Source: Halopseudomonas pachastrellae (GTDB lineage Bacteria > Pseudomonadota > Gammaproteobacteria > Pseudomonadales > Pseudomonadaceae). From it: a stretch of DNA of 64,000 nucleotides. Under the pieces are notes generated by a model, which saw nothing but the letters and a program-made list of their open reading frames with translations, was not told the DNA's origin and made no database searches. Location: positions 1-64,000 of the forward strand of contig NZ_FOUD01000015.1 in NCBI RefSeq assembly GCF_900114765.1, in the 5' to 3' direction. Of the stretch, positions 28,524-38,462 are shown in pieces (position 1 is the stretch's first letter; each line of letters opens with the position of its first letter). Position numbers and translations under genes: made by a program.

Positions 28524-31457
28524 ATGGTTCGCAAATTGGTTATCGCTGTTGCCGCAGCAAGTGCCGTGATGTCGTCCGGAATGGTTCACGCGTTGGGAGT
28601 CGGCGATATCCATCTGCAGTCGTCATTGAACCAGCCGCTTGAAGCAGAGATTGATCTGTTGCAGGTGCGAGACCTCTCCAACGAGGAAATTCGCACCACG
28701 CTGGCCTCTCCCGACGACTTTGGTCGTGCCGGCATCGACCGTAACTTCTTTCTCACCGATCTCAAATTCCAGCCGGTCGTCAAGCCTGATGGCCGCTCGG
28801 TCATCCGAGTGACGTCCAGCCGTCCGGTCAGCGAACCTTTCCTGAACTTCCTCATGGAGGTGCGCTGGCCTTCTGGCAAGGTCCTGCGCGAGTTCACCGT
28901 TCTCCTCGATCCGCCGCTGTACCAGCCCACGCCGGTCGTCAGCAGCAGCTCTGTCCGCGCCCCGTCCAGCAGCGGTGCAATGCCCACGCCGCGCGTAGCG
29001 CCTGCGCAGCCCAGTGCTGCAGGTCGGGCCTCCGCAGCTGCGGTCTCTGGAGGCACTACTCAAACTACTGCAGCTCCTGCGTCGGCCCGTGATGGGCGTG
29101 TGACAACCAGCCGCTCTGACACTCTCTGGGAGCTGGCGCTGCGCAATCGCCCGCAGGGTGCCAGTGTGCATCAGACCATGCTGGCGATTCAGGACCTCAA
29201 CCCCGGTGCGTTCAGTAACGGCAACATCAACCAGCTCAAGGCCGGGCAAAACCTGACCTTGCCAACTGCCGAACAGGCAGGCCGTCGCAGCAACAGTGAG
29301 GCGGTGGCTGAAGTCGCGGCGCAGAATCGCGCCTGGCGTGAAGGGCGCGCTCCGGCAAGCGCTGAGGCCAGTGCTCCGCAACTGGACGCTCGCCCACGCG
29401 AGAGCGCTGGTGCGGCGCCTGAAGCTGTCAGTGGTGAGGACTCTCTGCGCCTGGTGTCTGGCGCCGATGAAAACGCCGCTGAAGGTGGTGGTGATTCGGC
29501 TGCCGGTAACGGTGCTGAGTCGACACAGCTGCGTGACGCGCTGGACCGCACTAAAGAACAACTGGACTCGGCCGAGCGTGAGAAGGCCGAGTTGAATGAT
29601 CGCCTGAGCGATGTGCAGGGCCAGGTAGAAACCCTGCAACGCCTGCTCGAACTGAAAGATGCCCAGCTGGCATCGCTGCAGGAGCAGGTTGCGGGCGGTG
29701 GTGAAAACACCGAGCTGACGCCCGAGCCGCAGGCTGACCTGCAAGACCTTGTCGATAGCGAAGATGCGGCAGTCGAAGCTGAGCCGGTGGTGGCCGATGA
29801 GGCAACTGACGAGGCGGGCGATGCTGCCGAGTCTACCGCCAGTACCGATGAGCTGGCCGCTGATGTCGAGGCCATTGATGGTGCGCCTGCGGATGAGACT
29901 GTCAGCGAAGAGGCGCCGGTCGTCGAAGAAGAGCCGGCTGTCGCCTCTGCGCCGGCAGACGTTGAGGCAGAGCCTGCGCCAGTGTCTGAGCCAGTTGCTC
30001 CGGCAGAACCTGCAGCGCCGGCAGAACCTGCCGCCAAGGACCCGACCTCCCTGCTGCAGGGGCTGATGCAAAATCAGATGCTGCTGATCGGTGGTGGTGT
30101 GGTCGCCATTTTGTTGCTGTTGCTGGTGCTGATGTCGCTGTCTCGTCGTAATGCGCGGCGCGAGGCCGAAATGGCTGACAACTTCATCGCCAATGCGGCC
30201 GACGATAAGTCAGAAGCCGCCGAAGCTGAGTCGGACGACTTCAACGTTGCGCTGGCCGGTAGCGATGACGGCGAGCAGGATGATATGAGCCTGGCAGCTG
30301 ACCCGCTCGTTGAAGCGGATGCGCTGCTGGCCTATGGCAAGCCGCAGGAAGCGCACGATGTGCTGGCTGATGCTATCGCTGCCGAGCCAGAGCGTGATGA
30401 CCTGCGCCTGAAACTGATGGAAGTCGAAGGTCTGCTGGAGAATGCCGAAGGTTATCGCGACCAGCGCGCGGTACTCGAAGCCAAGGGCAACCAGGCTGAT
30501 CGTATCGCCGAACTGGATGCGCGCTTCCCGCTGATGGCCGCTGCTGCGGTCGGTGCTGCGGCGGTGGTACTGCAGGAAGACGACGAGCTGAATGCACCCG
30601 CGCCGGCAGTCGATGTCGCTGAAGACGACATGGATTTTGATTTCAGCGAGTTTGATCTTGGCGATGATGCTGCTGACAAGCCGGCGGAGGAAGTGCCCTT
30701 CGAAGACGTGCTGGCAGAGGCACCTGCAGAGCCGGCCGCAGCTGAAGATGATGGCTTTGATCTCGACTTTGACCTGGATGAGCCGGTAGCGGAACAGCCT
30801 GCGGAAGAGCCGCTCGATTTCGCTGCACCTGTTGAGCCGGCGCCGGCGTCTGCAGACGCGGCAGACGAGTTCGATCTGTCCGATTTTGAACTGGATACCG
30901 ATAGCTTCGAACTGCCGGAGTCGGCAACCGAGCTGCCGCCAGAAGAGCCAGCGGCAACGCTGGATGCTGACTTTGACCTGTCCATGACAGAGGATCTGGA
31001 GGCGGACAGCCTGATCGCTGAGTTCGAGTCCATGGACTCGCCAGCAGCTTCAGGTGAGCCTGCGGCGGAGGAGTCGCTGGACCTGTCTGACGCATCGCTG
31101 TCTGATCTGGAGGCAGAACTGCCACCGACCGATGCGCTCGATGACCTGGAACTGCCGGCTGCTGAAGAGCAGGGCGATAGTCTGGACTCCTTTGAGTTGC
31201 CTGAGCTGGATGACGCCGACCTGACCCCGATTGACAGCGCCACGGAGGACACAGTGGGCGATACTCTGGATGAAGACGACGAGTTCGACTTCCTGTCTGG
31301 CACCGATGAGTGCGCGACCAAATTGGACTTGGCCCGTGCCTATATCGATATGGGTGACCAGGAAGGTGCTCGCGATATCCTTAACGAAGTGGTTGATGAG
31401 GGTAGCGAGCAGCAGCAGCAGGAAGCGCGCAGTCTGATGGAGCGCCTGACTGACTGA
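28524..31457 (+). CDS. fimV: Pole-localised motility and peptidoglycan-binding protein FimV
   Basis: A 977-residue inner-membrane protein that organises type IV pili, type II secretion and polar signalling. Its order is: signal peptide (1-24, ending VHALG), the FimV N-terminal domain (GVGDIHLQSSLNQPLEAEI, VLREFTVLLDPPLY), LysM (about 192-245, SDTLWELALRNRP and LKAGQNLTLPT), coiled coil (333-389), an acidic Ala/Pro/Glu stretch, one membrane helix (about 513-539), then a very acidic cytoplasmic region with Asp/Glu-rich repeats. It ends in a TPR-like motif LDLARAYIDMGDQEGARDIL. The C-terminus overlaps the truA start by one base. The position after asd and before truA is conserved in Pseudomonas. 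Confidence 0.96.
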   Translation: MVRKLVIAVAAASAVMSSGMVHALGVGDIHLQSSLNQPLEAEIDLLQVRDLSNEEIRTTLASPDDFGRAGIDRNFFLTDLKFQPVVKPDGRSVIRVTSSRPVSEPFLNFLMEVRWPSGKVLREFTVLLDPPLYQPTPVVSSSSVRAPSSSGAMPTPRVAPAQPSAAGRASAAAVSGGTTQTTAAPASARDGRVTTSRSDTLWELALRNRPQGASVHQTMLAIQDLNPGAFSNGNINQLKAGQNLTLPTAEQAGRRSNSEAVAEVAAQNRAWREGRAPASAEASAPQLDARPRESAGAAPEAVSGEDSLRLVSGADENAAEGGGDSAAGNGAESTQLRDALDRTKEQLDSAEREKAELNDRLSDVQGQVETLQRLLELKDAQLASLQEQVAGGGENTELTPEPQADLQDLVDSEDAAVEAEPVVADEATDEAGDAAESTASTDELAADVEAIDGAPADETVSEEAPVVEEEPAVASAPADVEAEPAPVSEPVAPAEPAAPAEPAAKDPTSLLQGLMQNQMLLIGGGVVAILLLLLVLMSLSRRNARREAEMADNFIANAADDKSEAAEAESDDFNVALAGSDDGEQDDMSLAADPLVEADALLAYGKPQEAHDVLADAIAAEPERDDLRLKLMEVEGLLENAEGYRDQRAVLEAKGNQADRIAELDARFPLMAAAAVGAAAVVLQEDDELNAPAPAVDVAEDDMDFDFSEFDLGDDAADKPAEEVPFEDVLAEAPAEPAAAEDDGFDLDFDLDEPVAEQPAEEPLDFAAPVEPAPASADAADEFDLSDFELDTDSFELPESATELPPEEPAATLDADFDLSMTEDLEADSLIAEFESMDSPAASGEPAAEESLDLSDASLSDLEAELPPTDALDDLELPAAEEQGDSLDSFELPELDDADLTPIDSATEDTVGDTLDEDDEFDFLSGTDECATKLDLARAYIDMGDQEGARDILNEVVDEGSEQQQQEARSLMERLTD

Positions 31458-32317
31458 TGGTAGATGATGCAATAACCTCAGCGGCCGCCCCCGAGGCGGC
31501 CGCTGTTGTTTCCAGGGTGGCCGCTTGCGTGGAGTACCGAGGTACCGCCTACCGTGGTTGGCAGCGTCAGCAAAAGGGCGTGCCCAGCGTACAGGAAGCG
31601 GTCGAGAAGGCATTGAGCCGGGTTGCCAATCACCCTGTACAGATATTCTGTGCCGGGCGCACCGATGCCGGCGTGCATGCCTCCTGTCAGGTCATTCACT
31701 TTGACAGCGACGCCGTTCGCTCCCCGCGCAACTGGATTCACGGCGCCAATGCCAATCTGCCGCCGGACATCTCCCTGAGCTGGGTGTTGCCTGTCGGGCA
31801 AGACTTTCATGCCCGCTTTTCTGCCCAGGCTCGCCGATATCGTTACGTCATCTATAACGATCCGGTTCGGCCGGCGCATCTGGCTCACGAGGTGACCTGG
31901 AACTATCGCCCGCTTGATATCGAGCGTATGCGTGCCGCAGCCAAGGTGCTGGTAGGGACCCACGACTTTACTTCGTATCGGGCGGTCGGCTGCCAGGCCA
32001 AGTCGCCGATCAAGACTATTCATCACCTTGAGCTGCTGGAGTTTGGCCGGTTCATTGTGCTGGATATCCGTGCCAATGCGTTCCTGCATCACATGGTGCG
32101 TAACATCGCCGGGGTACTGATGCAGATCGGCTGTGGCGAGCAGCCGGTCGGCTGGGCCGCCCAGGTGTTGGCTGCCCGGGATCGCGCCCAGGGTGGCCTG
32201 ACAGCGCCAGCCTATGGCCTGTACCTGGTGGATGTAACCTACCCGCCGGAGTTCGACTTGCCGCACCGCTACCTGGGGCCGCACTTTCTGTCCGCGCTGC
32301 CGGATGTGCTGAACTGA
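31457..32317 (+). CDS. truA: tRNA pseudouridine(38-40) synthase
   Basis: A 286-residue enzyme that isomerises uridines 38-40 in the anticodon arm. The catalytic aspartate is in FCAGRTDAGVHASCQVIHF; the substrate-binding strand VEYRGTAYRGWQRQ and the C-terminal RANAFLHHMVRNIAGVLMQIG are typical. The ATG shares its A with the fimV stop (TGATG), so translation is coupled. An N-terminal Ala-rich extension of about 20 residues precedes the conserved start; a later start is possible but no other good site is seen. Confidence 0.96.
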   Translation: MVDDAITSAAAPEAAAVVSRVAACVEYRGTAYRGWQRQQKGVPSVQEAVEKALSRVANHPVQIFCAGRTDAGVHASCQVIHFDSDAVRSPRNWIHGANANLPPDISLSWVLPVGQDFHARFSAQARRYRYVIYNDPVRPAHLAHEVTWNYRPLDIERMRAAAKVLVGTHDFTSYRAVGCQAKSPIKTIHHLELLEFGRFIVLDIRANAFLHHMVRNIAGVLMQIGCGEQPVGWAAQVLAARDRAQGGLTAPAYGLYLVDVTYPPEFDLPHRYLGPHFLSALPDVLN

Positions 32318-32380
32318 CGCCTGTGTCCCTATCTGCTAACATCGATCCCCTTTGAAACCAGACAGGTAAGCCCTCAGGCG

Positions 32381-32995
32381 ATGACCCGAATCAAGATATG
32401 TGGCATTACCCGCGAGCAGGACGCGCTGGCCGCAGCTGCAGCCGGTGCCGACGCCATTGGCCTGGTGTTTTACGCTCCCAGTCCTCGCGCAGTCGATGCC
32501 GCCCAGGCGGCGCGCATCGTGGCCGCATTGCCTCCTTTTGTAACCACGGTTGGCTTGTTTGTTGATGCCGAGCCTGCGGCTGTGCGCGCGGTTCTGGCAG
32601 AGGTGCCACTGGATCTGCTGCAGTTTCATGGCGAGGAGAGTGACGACTATTGCCGTCAGTTCGGTCGCCCGTATCTCAAGGCGGTGCGGGTGCGCAGCGC
32701 TGATCAGCTGCAAGACGTGGCCGCGCAATGGCCAGGCGCAGCTGGCATTCTGCTTGATAGCTACAAGCCCGGCGTGCCCGGCGGCACGGGTGAGGTCTTT
32801 GACTGGCGGCTGGTACCGCGCGAGCGGGACTGGAATCTGGTGCTGGCCGGCGGCCTGGCCGCCGGCAATGTGCGTCAGGCGATAGATGAAATGCAGCCCT
32901 GGGCCGTGGATGTCAGCGGTGGTGTAGAGGCGGCCAAGGGCATCAAGGATGTGGCAAAAATTAACGCGTTTGTTCAAGAGGTGAAGCGTGTCTGA
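32381..32995 (+). CDS. trpF: Phosphoribosylanthranilate isomerase
   Basis: A 204-residue TIM barrel for the third step of tryptophan synthesis. It has the opening [21 protein letters not shown] with the catalytic Cys, the strand [11 protein letters not shown], and the phosphate-binding ends [10 protein letters not shown] and [14 protein letters not shown]. The end overlaps the trpB start by eight bases, making trpF-trpB-trpA one translated block. Confidence 0.97.
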   Translation: MTRIKICGITREQDALAAAAAGADAIGLVFYAPSPRAVDAAQAARIVAALPPFVTTVGLFVDAEPAAVRAVLAEVPLDLLQFHGEESDDYCRQFGRPYLKAVRVRSADQLQDVAAQWPGAAGILLDSYKPGVPGGTGEVFDWRLVPRERDWNLVLAGGLAAGNVRQAIDEMQPWAVDVSGGVEAAKGIKDVAKINAFVQEVKRV

Positions 32996-34205
32996 CTCCA
33001 ATTCCATCGATTTTTCTGCGGTGCCCGACGCGCGAGGCCACTTTGGCCCGTACGGCGGCCGCTTTGTTTCTGAAACCCTGATGGACGCGCTGGATGAGCT
33101 GGAGCGTCTTTATCGCACGTTGTCCGATGACCCTGCCTTTCAGGCGGAGTTTGACCGGGATCTGGCCTTTTACGTGGGCCGGCCTTCGCCGCTGTACCTG
33201 GCTGAGCGCTTGACGCAAAAGGTCGGTGGCGCGCAGATCTACCTCAAGCGCGAAGACCTTAACCACACCGGCGCCCACAAGGTGAATAACACTATCGGTC
33301 AGGCGCTGTTGGCCAAGCACATGGGCAAGCCGCGGGTGATCGCCGAAACCGGTGCCGGTCAGCACGGTGTGGCGACGGCGACGGTCGCTGCGCGTCTGGG
33401 CCTGAAATGCCAGGTTTACATGGGCGCAGAAGATGTTCGTCGTCAGGCGCTCAACGTGTATCGCATGAAGTTGCTGGGTGCTGAGGTGATTCCGGTCACC
33501 TCCGGTTCGCGTACGCTCAAAGATGCCATGAACGAGGCGATGCGTGACTGGGTCACCAACATCGACGATACCTTCTACATCATCGGCACCGTCGCAGGCC
33601 CGCACCCATACCCCGAGCTGGTGCGCGACTTCCAGTGCGTCATCGGCCGTGAGGCGCGCGAGCAGTGCCTGGCCCAGGCCGGTCGTCTGCCTGACGCGCT
33701 GGTTGCCTGTGTCGGCGGTGGCTCCAACGCGATCGGTCTGTTCCATCCGTTCCTGAATGATGAGGGCGTGCGCATGTTCGGGGTCGAGGCCGGTGGCCAC
33801 GGCATCGCGACAGGTGAGCACGCCGCGCCGCTGAGTGCCGGTCAGCCGGGTGTTCTGCATGGCAACCGCACCTACCTGATGTCGGATGAGGCGGGGCAGA
33901 TCATTGAGACCCACTCCGTCTCCGCTGGTCTCGACTATCCGGGCGTTGGCCCTGAGCACAGCTGGCTGAAGGACGTCGGTCGGGTTGAGTATGTCGATGC
34001 GACTGACGATGAGGCGTTGCACGCGTTCCGCGAGCTGACCCGCGTCGAAGGCATCATGCCGGCACTGGAGTCCAGTCATGCGGTGGCCTACGGCATGAAG
34101 CTGGCAGCCAGCATGAGCCCCGAGCAGATCGTCGTGATCAACCTGTCCGGTCGCGGCGACAAGGACATTCACACCGTCGCCGGCATTGACGGCATCAGCA
34201 TCTAG
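32988..34205 (+). CDS. trpB: Tryptophan synthase beta chain
   Basis: A 405-residue PLP enzyme joining indole and serine. The PLP lysine lies in [17 protein letters not shown]; the serine site [16 protein letters not shown] and the phosphate loop [15 protein letters not shown] are complete. The GTG start at 32988 lies inside the end of trpF, with AAGAGG about six bases before it. trpA begins 11 bases after the stop. In P. aeruginosa trpBA lies away from trpF next to trpI, so this is the alternative, probably older, order. Confidence 0.97.
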   Translation: MSDSNSIDFSAVPDARGHFGPYGGRFVSETLMDALDELERLYRTLSDDPAFQAEFDRDLAFYVGRPSPLYLAERLTQKVGGAQIYLKREDLNHTGAHKVNNTIGQALLAKHMGKPRVIAETGAGQHGVATATVAARLGLKCQVYMGAEDVRRQALNVYRMKLLGAEVIPVTSGSRTLKDAMNEAMRDWVTNIDDTFYIIGTVAGPHPYPELVRDFQCVIGREAREQCLAQAGRLPDALVACVGGGSNAIGLFHPFLNDEGVRMFGVEAGGHGIATGEHAAPLSAGQPGVLHGNRTYLMSDEAGQIIETHSVSAGLDYPGVGPEHSWLKDVGRVEYVDATDDEALHAFRELTRVEGIMPALESSHAVAYGMKLAASMSPEQIVVINLSGRGDKDIHTVAGIDGISI

Positions 34206-34216
34206 TCGAGTTATCC

Positions 34217-35020
34217 ATGAGCCGAATTCAAGCCCGTTTTTCCGCCCTGCAGGCCGCTGGCCGCAAGGCGCTGATCCCTTACATTACTGCCGGTGATCCT
34301 GCCCCGGCGGTAACCCTGCCGCTGATGCATGACCTGGTTGCAGCCGGTGCCGACGTCATTGAGCTGGGTATTCCGTTCTCCGACCCGATGGCTGATGGCC
34401 CGGTGATCCAGCTCGCCATGGAGCGTGCGCTGGCCCACGAGGTGAGCCTGCGTCAGGTGTTGCAGATGGTTGCCGAGTTTCGTCAGCGTGATAACGAGAC
34501 GCCGGTGGTGCTGATGGGCTATCTCAACCCGGTCGAGCGCATGGGCTATGATGAATTTGCCCGTGAGGCGGCTGAAGCCGGCGTTGATGGCGTGCTGACC
34601 GTAGACCTGCCGCCGGAAGAGGCAGCTGACGTGGTGCCGCTGTTCAAGGCGCGTGGGCTGGACACTATTTTTCTGTTGGCGCCGACCACTACGCTCGAGC
34701 GTGCGCGCTCAATTTGTCAGCAGGCCAGCGGCTATGTCTATTATGTTTCTCTGAAAGGTGTGACCGGGTCCAGTGCTTTGGACGTCACCGATGTAGCAAA
34801 CAAATTGGACATGCTGCGTACGGTAACCGACTTGCCGATTGGTGTTGGCTTCGGTATCCGCGACGGCGCTACTGCCGCAGCGGTTGGTGAGGTAGCCGAT
34901 GGCGTTGTGGTCGGGTCTGTGCTGGTTAATCAGATTGCGGCCAATGCCGATAATCCGGATGCAGCGCGCAAGGCGATTTCGGCCATCATTGCCGAGATGC
35001 GCGGCGCCATGGACCACTGA
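34217..35020 (+). CDS. trpA: Tryptophan synthase alpha chain
   Basis: A 267-residue TIM barrel releasing indole from indole-3-glycerol phosphate and passing it to TrpB through the tunnel. The catalytic residues are visible in [20 protein letters not shown] (Glu) and [13 protein letters not shown] (Asp). The phosphate site [14 protein letters not shown] is present. It is followed by accD after 58 bases with no terminator between. Confidence 0.97.
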   Translation: MSRIQARFSALQAAGRKALIPYITAGDPAPAVTLPLMHDLVAAGADVIELGIPFSDPMADGPVIQLAMERALAHEVSLRQVLQMVAEFRQRDNETPVVLMGYLNPVERMGYDEFAREAAEAGVDGVLTVDLPPEEAADVVPLFKARGLDTIFLLAPTTTLERARSICQQASGYVYYVSLKGVTGSSALDVTDVANKLDMLRTVTDLPIGVGFGIRDGATAAAVGEVADGVVVGSVLVNQIAANADNPDAARKAISAIIAEMRGAMDH

Positions 35021-35078
35021 ACAACGTCCACTGCCCGCTGGCAGTGTTGACTGAGCTGATAACAGAGAAGGAAAGGCG

Positions 35079-35969
35079 ATGAGCAACTGGTTGGTGGACA
35101 AACTGATTCCCTCCATTGTGCGCTCCGAAGCACAGAAGAGCAGTGTACCCGAGGGACTGTGGCGCAAATGCCCGTCCTGTGACGCGGTACTGTATCGGCC
35201 GGAGCTGGAGAAAAATCTGGATGTCTGCCCCAAGTGCAGTCATCACCTGCGTATTGGCGCCCGCCGCCGTCTGGATATCTTCCTCGATGCTGAAGGGCGC
35301 ACTGAGATTGGCGCCGAGCTGGAGCCGGTGGATCGCCTGAAGTTCCGCGACAGCAAGAAGTACAAGGACCGCCTGACGGCCGCCCAGAAAGAAACCGGCG
35401 AGAAAGATGCGCTGGTTGTCATGCAGGGCGCGCTGAAGGGGTCTCCGATTGTCGCCAGCGCCTTTGAATTCAACTTCATGGGCGGCTCGATGGGCAGTGT
35501 AGTTGGCGCCCGCTTTGTACGCGGCGCAGAAATCGCCCTGCAGGAGCGTATCCCCTTCATTTGTTTCTCCGCCTCCGGCGGAGCGCGTATGCAGGAAGCC
35601 CTGTTCTCCCTGATGCAGATGGCCAAGACCAGCGCGGCGCTGGCACGCCTGCGTGAGGAGGGTATCCCCTTTATCTCGGTCATGACTGACCCGGTATACG
35701 GCGGCGTTTCCGCCAGTCTGGCCATGCTGGGTGACCTCAACGTTGCTGAACCCAATGCGCTGATCGGTTTTGCCGGGCCGCGGGTTATCGAGCAGACTGT
35801 GCGTGAGAAGTTGCCGCCGGGCTTCCAGCGCAGTGAGTTCCTGCTGGATCATGGTGCGCTGGATATGATCGTGTCGCGCGGTGACATGCGTGATCGCCTG
35901 GCCAGCATCCTGGCCATGCTGACCGGCGCGCCGGCGCCGGAGGGCAGTGCGGAGGTTGTCGAGGTCTGA
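35079..35969 (+). CDS. accD: Acetyl-CoA carboxylase carboxyltransferase subunit beta
   Basis: A 296-residue subunit that with AccA moves the carboxyl group from biotin to acetyl-CoA in fatty-acid synthesis. It has the N-terminal four-cysteine zinc ribbon, [16 protein letters not shown] followed by VCPKCSHH, and the crotonase-type core [21 protein letters not shown] with [27 protein letters not shown] precedes the ATG. folC starts one base after the stop. Confidence 0.98.
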   Translation: MSNWLVDKLIPSIVRSEAQKSSVPEGLWRKCPSCDAVLYRPELEKNLDVCPKCSHHLRIGARRRLDIFLDAEGRTEIGAELEPVDRLKFRDSKKYKDRLTAAQKETGEKDALVVMQGALKGSPIVASAFEFNFMGGSMGSVVGARFVRGAEIALQERIPFICFSASGGARMQEALFSLMQMAKTSAALARLREEGIPFISVMTDPVYGGVSASLAMLGDLNVAEPNALIGFAGPRVIEQTVREKLPPGFQRSEFLLDHGALDMIVSRGDMRDRLASILAMLTGAPAPEGSAEVVEV

Positions 35970-35970
35970 T

Positions 35971-37236
35971 ATGAGTGCACGCAGTCTGGCCGATTGGCTG
36001 GTTCGGCTGGAAGGGTTGCACCCCAGCGAGATCGACATGGGGCTGGAGCGGGTACGGTTGGTCGCAGAGCGACTGGGCGTGCTCACTCCGGCCCCGCTGG
36101 TTTTTACCGTCACCGGCACCAACGGCAAGGGGTCAACCTGCGCCGCACTGGAAGCCCTGTTGCGCCGCAGCGGCCTGCGCACCGGCTGCTATACGTCGCC
36201 GCATCTGGTGCACTACAACGAGCGTGTGCGTCTTGATGGGCAGTTGGCCGATGACGCCAGCCTGTGCGCTGCCTTTGCTGCCATTGATGAGCTGCGCGGC
36301 GATATCTCCCTGACCTATTTCGAGTTTGGCACCCTAGCGGCGCTGTGGCTGTTCAAGCGCGCAGAGCTGGACGCCGTGGTGTTGGAAGTGGGGCTGGGCG
36401 GCCGTCTGGATGCGGTCAATGTGGTCGATGCTCATGTTGCGGTGGTGACCAGCATCGGTATCGACCATCAGGAGTATCTGGGCAACACACGGGCCTCGGT
36501 GGCCACCGAGAAGGCCGGTATCTTGCGCCATGAACGTCCGGTGGTCAGTGGCGAGCGAGAGCTGCCCGATACCTTTGTCCAGGCGGTTGAGCGCCTTGGC
36601 TGCCAGTTGGTCCAACGTGATCGAGACTTCACTGTGCAGGTGCAGCCGGATGGTCATTGGCAGTTGAGCGGCGAGGGCGGTGTTGGCGCGGCGCGGTCGC
36701 TGCTGCTGCCGCCGGTGCGCTTACCGCGCGACAATCTGGCAGTGGCGGTTCACGCCTTTTGGGCGGCCGGGCTGGACCTGCCTGACGCAGCTTTGGGTGA
36801 GGCGCTGGCTGCGGCCAGTGCAACCGGGCGGCTGGAGTCGCGCGAGATAGATTGGCAAGGGCAGCGCCGCCGTCTGGTGCTGGACGTGGGGCACAACCCG
36901 CATGCGGCAGCCTTTCTGGCCGAATCCCTGGTTCAGCAGGGCCAGCGCCCGCGTGTTGCGGTATTTGGTCTGTTGGCTGATAAGGACCTGCCGGGCGTGT
37001 TGGCGCCGTTGGCCGGTACGTTCGAGCGTTGGTTCGTGGCGCCGCTGCCAAGCCCGCGCAGTCGTTCCGCGCACCAGCTGCAACAGGCTCTTGACGCGAC
37101 TGGTGAGCAGGTTCAGTCGTGTGCCTCTATCGCGGCGGCGTTGGAGTCGGCATTGAGCGAAACGTCTACTGATACTGAAATTGTCATTTTCGGGTCGTTT
37201 TTCTGCGTCGCCGACGCCATACTCTGGCTATCGTAA
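35971..37236 (+). CDS. folC: Bifunctional dihydrofolate synthase / folylpolyglutamate synthase
   Basis: A 421-residue Mur-ligase-type enzyme adding glutamate to dihydropteroate and folates. The ATP loop VTGTNGKGSTCAALEALL is near residue 45; the conserved YTSPHLVHYNERVRLDG and LEVGLGGRLDAVNV follow, and the C-terminal domain has LDVGHNPHAAAFLAESL. The ATG at 35971 follows the accD stop directly. The SPOR gene follows after 18 bases. Confidence 0.97.
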   Translation: MSARSLADWLVRLEGLHPSEIDMGLERVRLVAERLGVLTPAPLVFTVTGTNGKGSTCAALEALLRRSGLRTGCYTSPHLVHYNERVRLDGQLADDASLCAAFAAIDELRGDISLTYFEFGTLAALWLFKRAELDAVVLEVGLGGRLDAVNVVDAHVAVVTSIGIDHQEYLGNTRASVATEKAGILRHERPVVSGERELPDTFVQAVERLGCQLVQRDRDFTVQVQPDGHWQLSGEGGVGAARSLLLPPVRLPRDNLAVAVHAFWAAGLDLPDAALGEALAAASATGRLESREIDWQGQRRRLVLDVGHNPHAAAFLAESLVQQGQRPRVAVFGLLADKDLPGVLAPLAGTFERWFVAPLPSPRSRSAHQLQQALDATGEQVQSCASIAAALESALSETSTDTEIVIFGSFFCVADAILWLS

Positions 37237-37254
37237 TTAGCCGGGGTAAGCAGG

Positions 37255-37851
37255 ATGGATGAACGTCTCAAACAGCGCATCATTGGTGCTGTCGTACTGA
37301 TTGTCGCTGCCGTGGTTTTTTTGCCCATGCTGCTGTCCGGGCAGGATGAGACGGTTCAGGTCGAGGTGGAGGTGCCCGAGGCGCCACTGCTTGATCGTGA
37401 GCCGATTGCCCCGGTAGAGTCGGCTGAGCTGCCGCCGGCACCGACGGTCGCCGCGATGCCGGAGACGCTTGACCCAGCGCCCGCGCCGGTGGAGCCGGTC
37501 GCTACTCCGGAGCCAGCATCTGTTGTTGAGCCTGCCCCTGAACCTGAAACCGTCACCGCAGCGCCTGAGCCGGCCCCGGAGCCGGCCCCACCTGCCACTG
37601 GCGACTGGGTAATTCAGCTGGGCAGCTTTTCCAGCGCCGCCAACGCCGAGGGGCTGAGTCAGACGCTGCGTACCCAGGGTTACAACGCCTACACCCATGC
37701 CGTGACGGTGCAGGGCAATGCGATTACCCGCGTCTATGTCGGGCCGCTTGCCAGCCGTGAGGCGGCCAATCGCCTGCGTGACGAGCTGGAGCGCAAGCGT
37801 GGCAACAAGGGGTTGGTGGTAGCGTATGACGCTTCCAGCGGGCGCGGTTGA
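37255..37851 (+). CDS. SPOR-domain membrane protein (DedD-like)
   Basis: A 198-residue protein with a short cytoplasmic start, one membrane helix (about residues 7-25, IIGAVVLIVAAVVFLPMLL), a Pro/Ala/Glu-rich linker (about 35-115) and a C-terminal SPOR domain (about 117-195, WVIQLGSFSSAANAEGLSQT and YVGPLASREAANRLRDEL). SPOR domains bind denuded glycan at the division septum. The place between folC and cvpA is that of DedD-type proteins in Pseudomonas. Confidence 0.92.
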   Translation: MDERLKQRIIGAVVLIVAAVVFLPMLLSGQDETVQVEVEVPEAPLLDREPIAPVESAELPPAPTVAAMPETLDPAPAPVEPVATPEPASVVEPAPEPETVTAAPEPAPEPAPPATGDWVIQLGSFSSAANAEGLSQTLRTQGYNAYTHAVTVQGNAITRVYVGPLASREAANRLRDELERKRGNKGLVVAYDASSGRG

Positions 37852-37930
37852 GTTGTCGCGTTTTTGCTTGTTTCGATGGCCCGAATAGCTCTGCTAGAAT
37901 GTCGGCCTTTGTTGAGCAGGGTATTTAATC

Positions 37931-38413
37931 GTGTCTTTGACCTGGGTTGACTGGGCAATCGTCGCCATCATTGTGGTTTCCGCCCTGATTAGTCTGACCA
38001 GAGGTTTCGTCAAGGAAGCCTTGTCTTTGCTGACCTGGGTTATCGCCGGGCTGGTTGCCTGGCTGTTCGGCGGTGCGCTGGCTGAGCTGCTGGCTCCTTA
38101 TATCGAGACACCGTCGCTGCGAGTCATTGCTGCCTGTTCCATTCTTTTTGTGATGACGCTGTTGCTGGGCGGGCTAATCAACTATCTGATCGGCCAGTTG
38201 GTGATAGCGACTGGATTGAGCGGTACTGATCGCTTCCTCGGCATGGTGTTTGGTGCCGCCCGGGGCGCGCTGCTGGTCGTGGTGGCTGTAGGGCTGCTCA
38301 GTCTGGCTCCGGTCGAGGCCGACACCTGGTGGCGCGAGTCCGTTGTCATTCCGCATTTTCTGCTGGTCGCGGACTGGTCGAAAAACCTCATTCTGCAAAT
38401 GGCGGGACGCTGA
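37931..38413 (+). CDS. cvpA: CvpA family inner-membrane protein
   Basis: A 160-residue protein with four hydrophobic helices, starting [21 protein letters not shown] and including [14 protein letters not shown] and [23 protein letters not shown], the family landmarks. In E. coli it is needed for colicin V production and lies before purF, as here. The start is GTG 37931. A TAGAAT hexamer at 37895-37900 may be its -10. Confidence 0.93.
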   Translation: MSLTWVDWAIVAIIVVSALISLTRGFVKEALSLLTWVIAGLVAWLFGGALAELLAPYIETPSLRVIAACSILFVMTLLLGGLINYLIGQLVIATGLSGTDRFLGMVFGAARGALLVVVAVGLLSLAPVEADTWWRESVVIPHFLLVADWSKNLILQMAGR

Positions 38414-38462
38414 TCCGGGTGTCCCGGAATGCGCCGCCTCCCAATCAAGAAGGTACTCAGGC

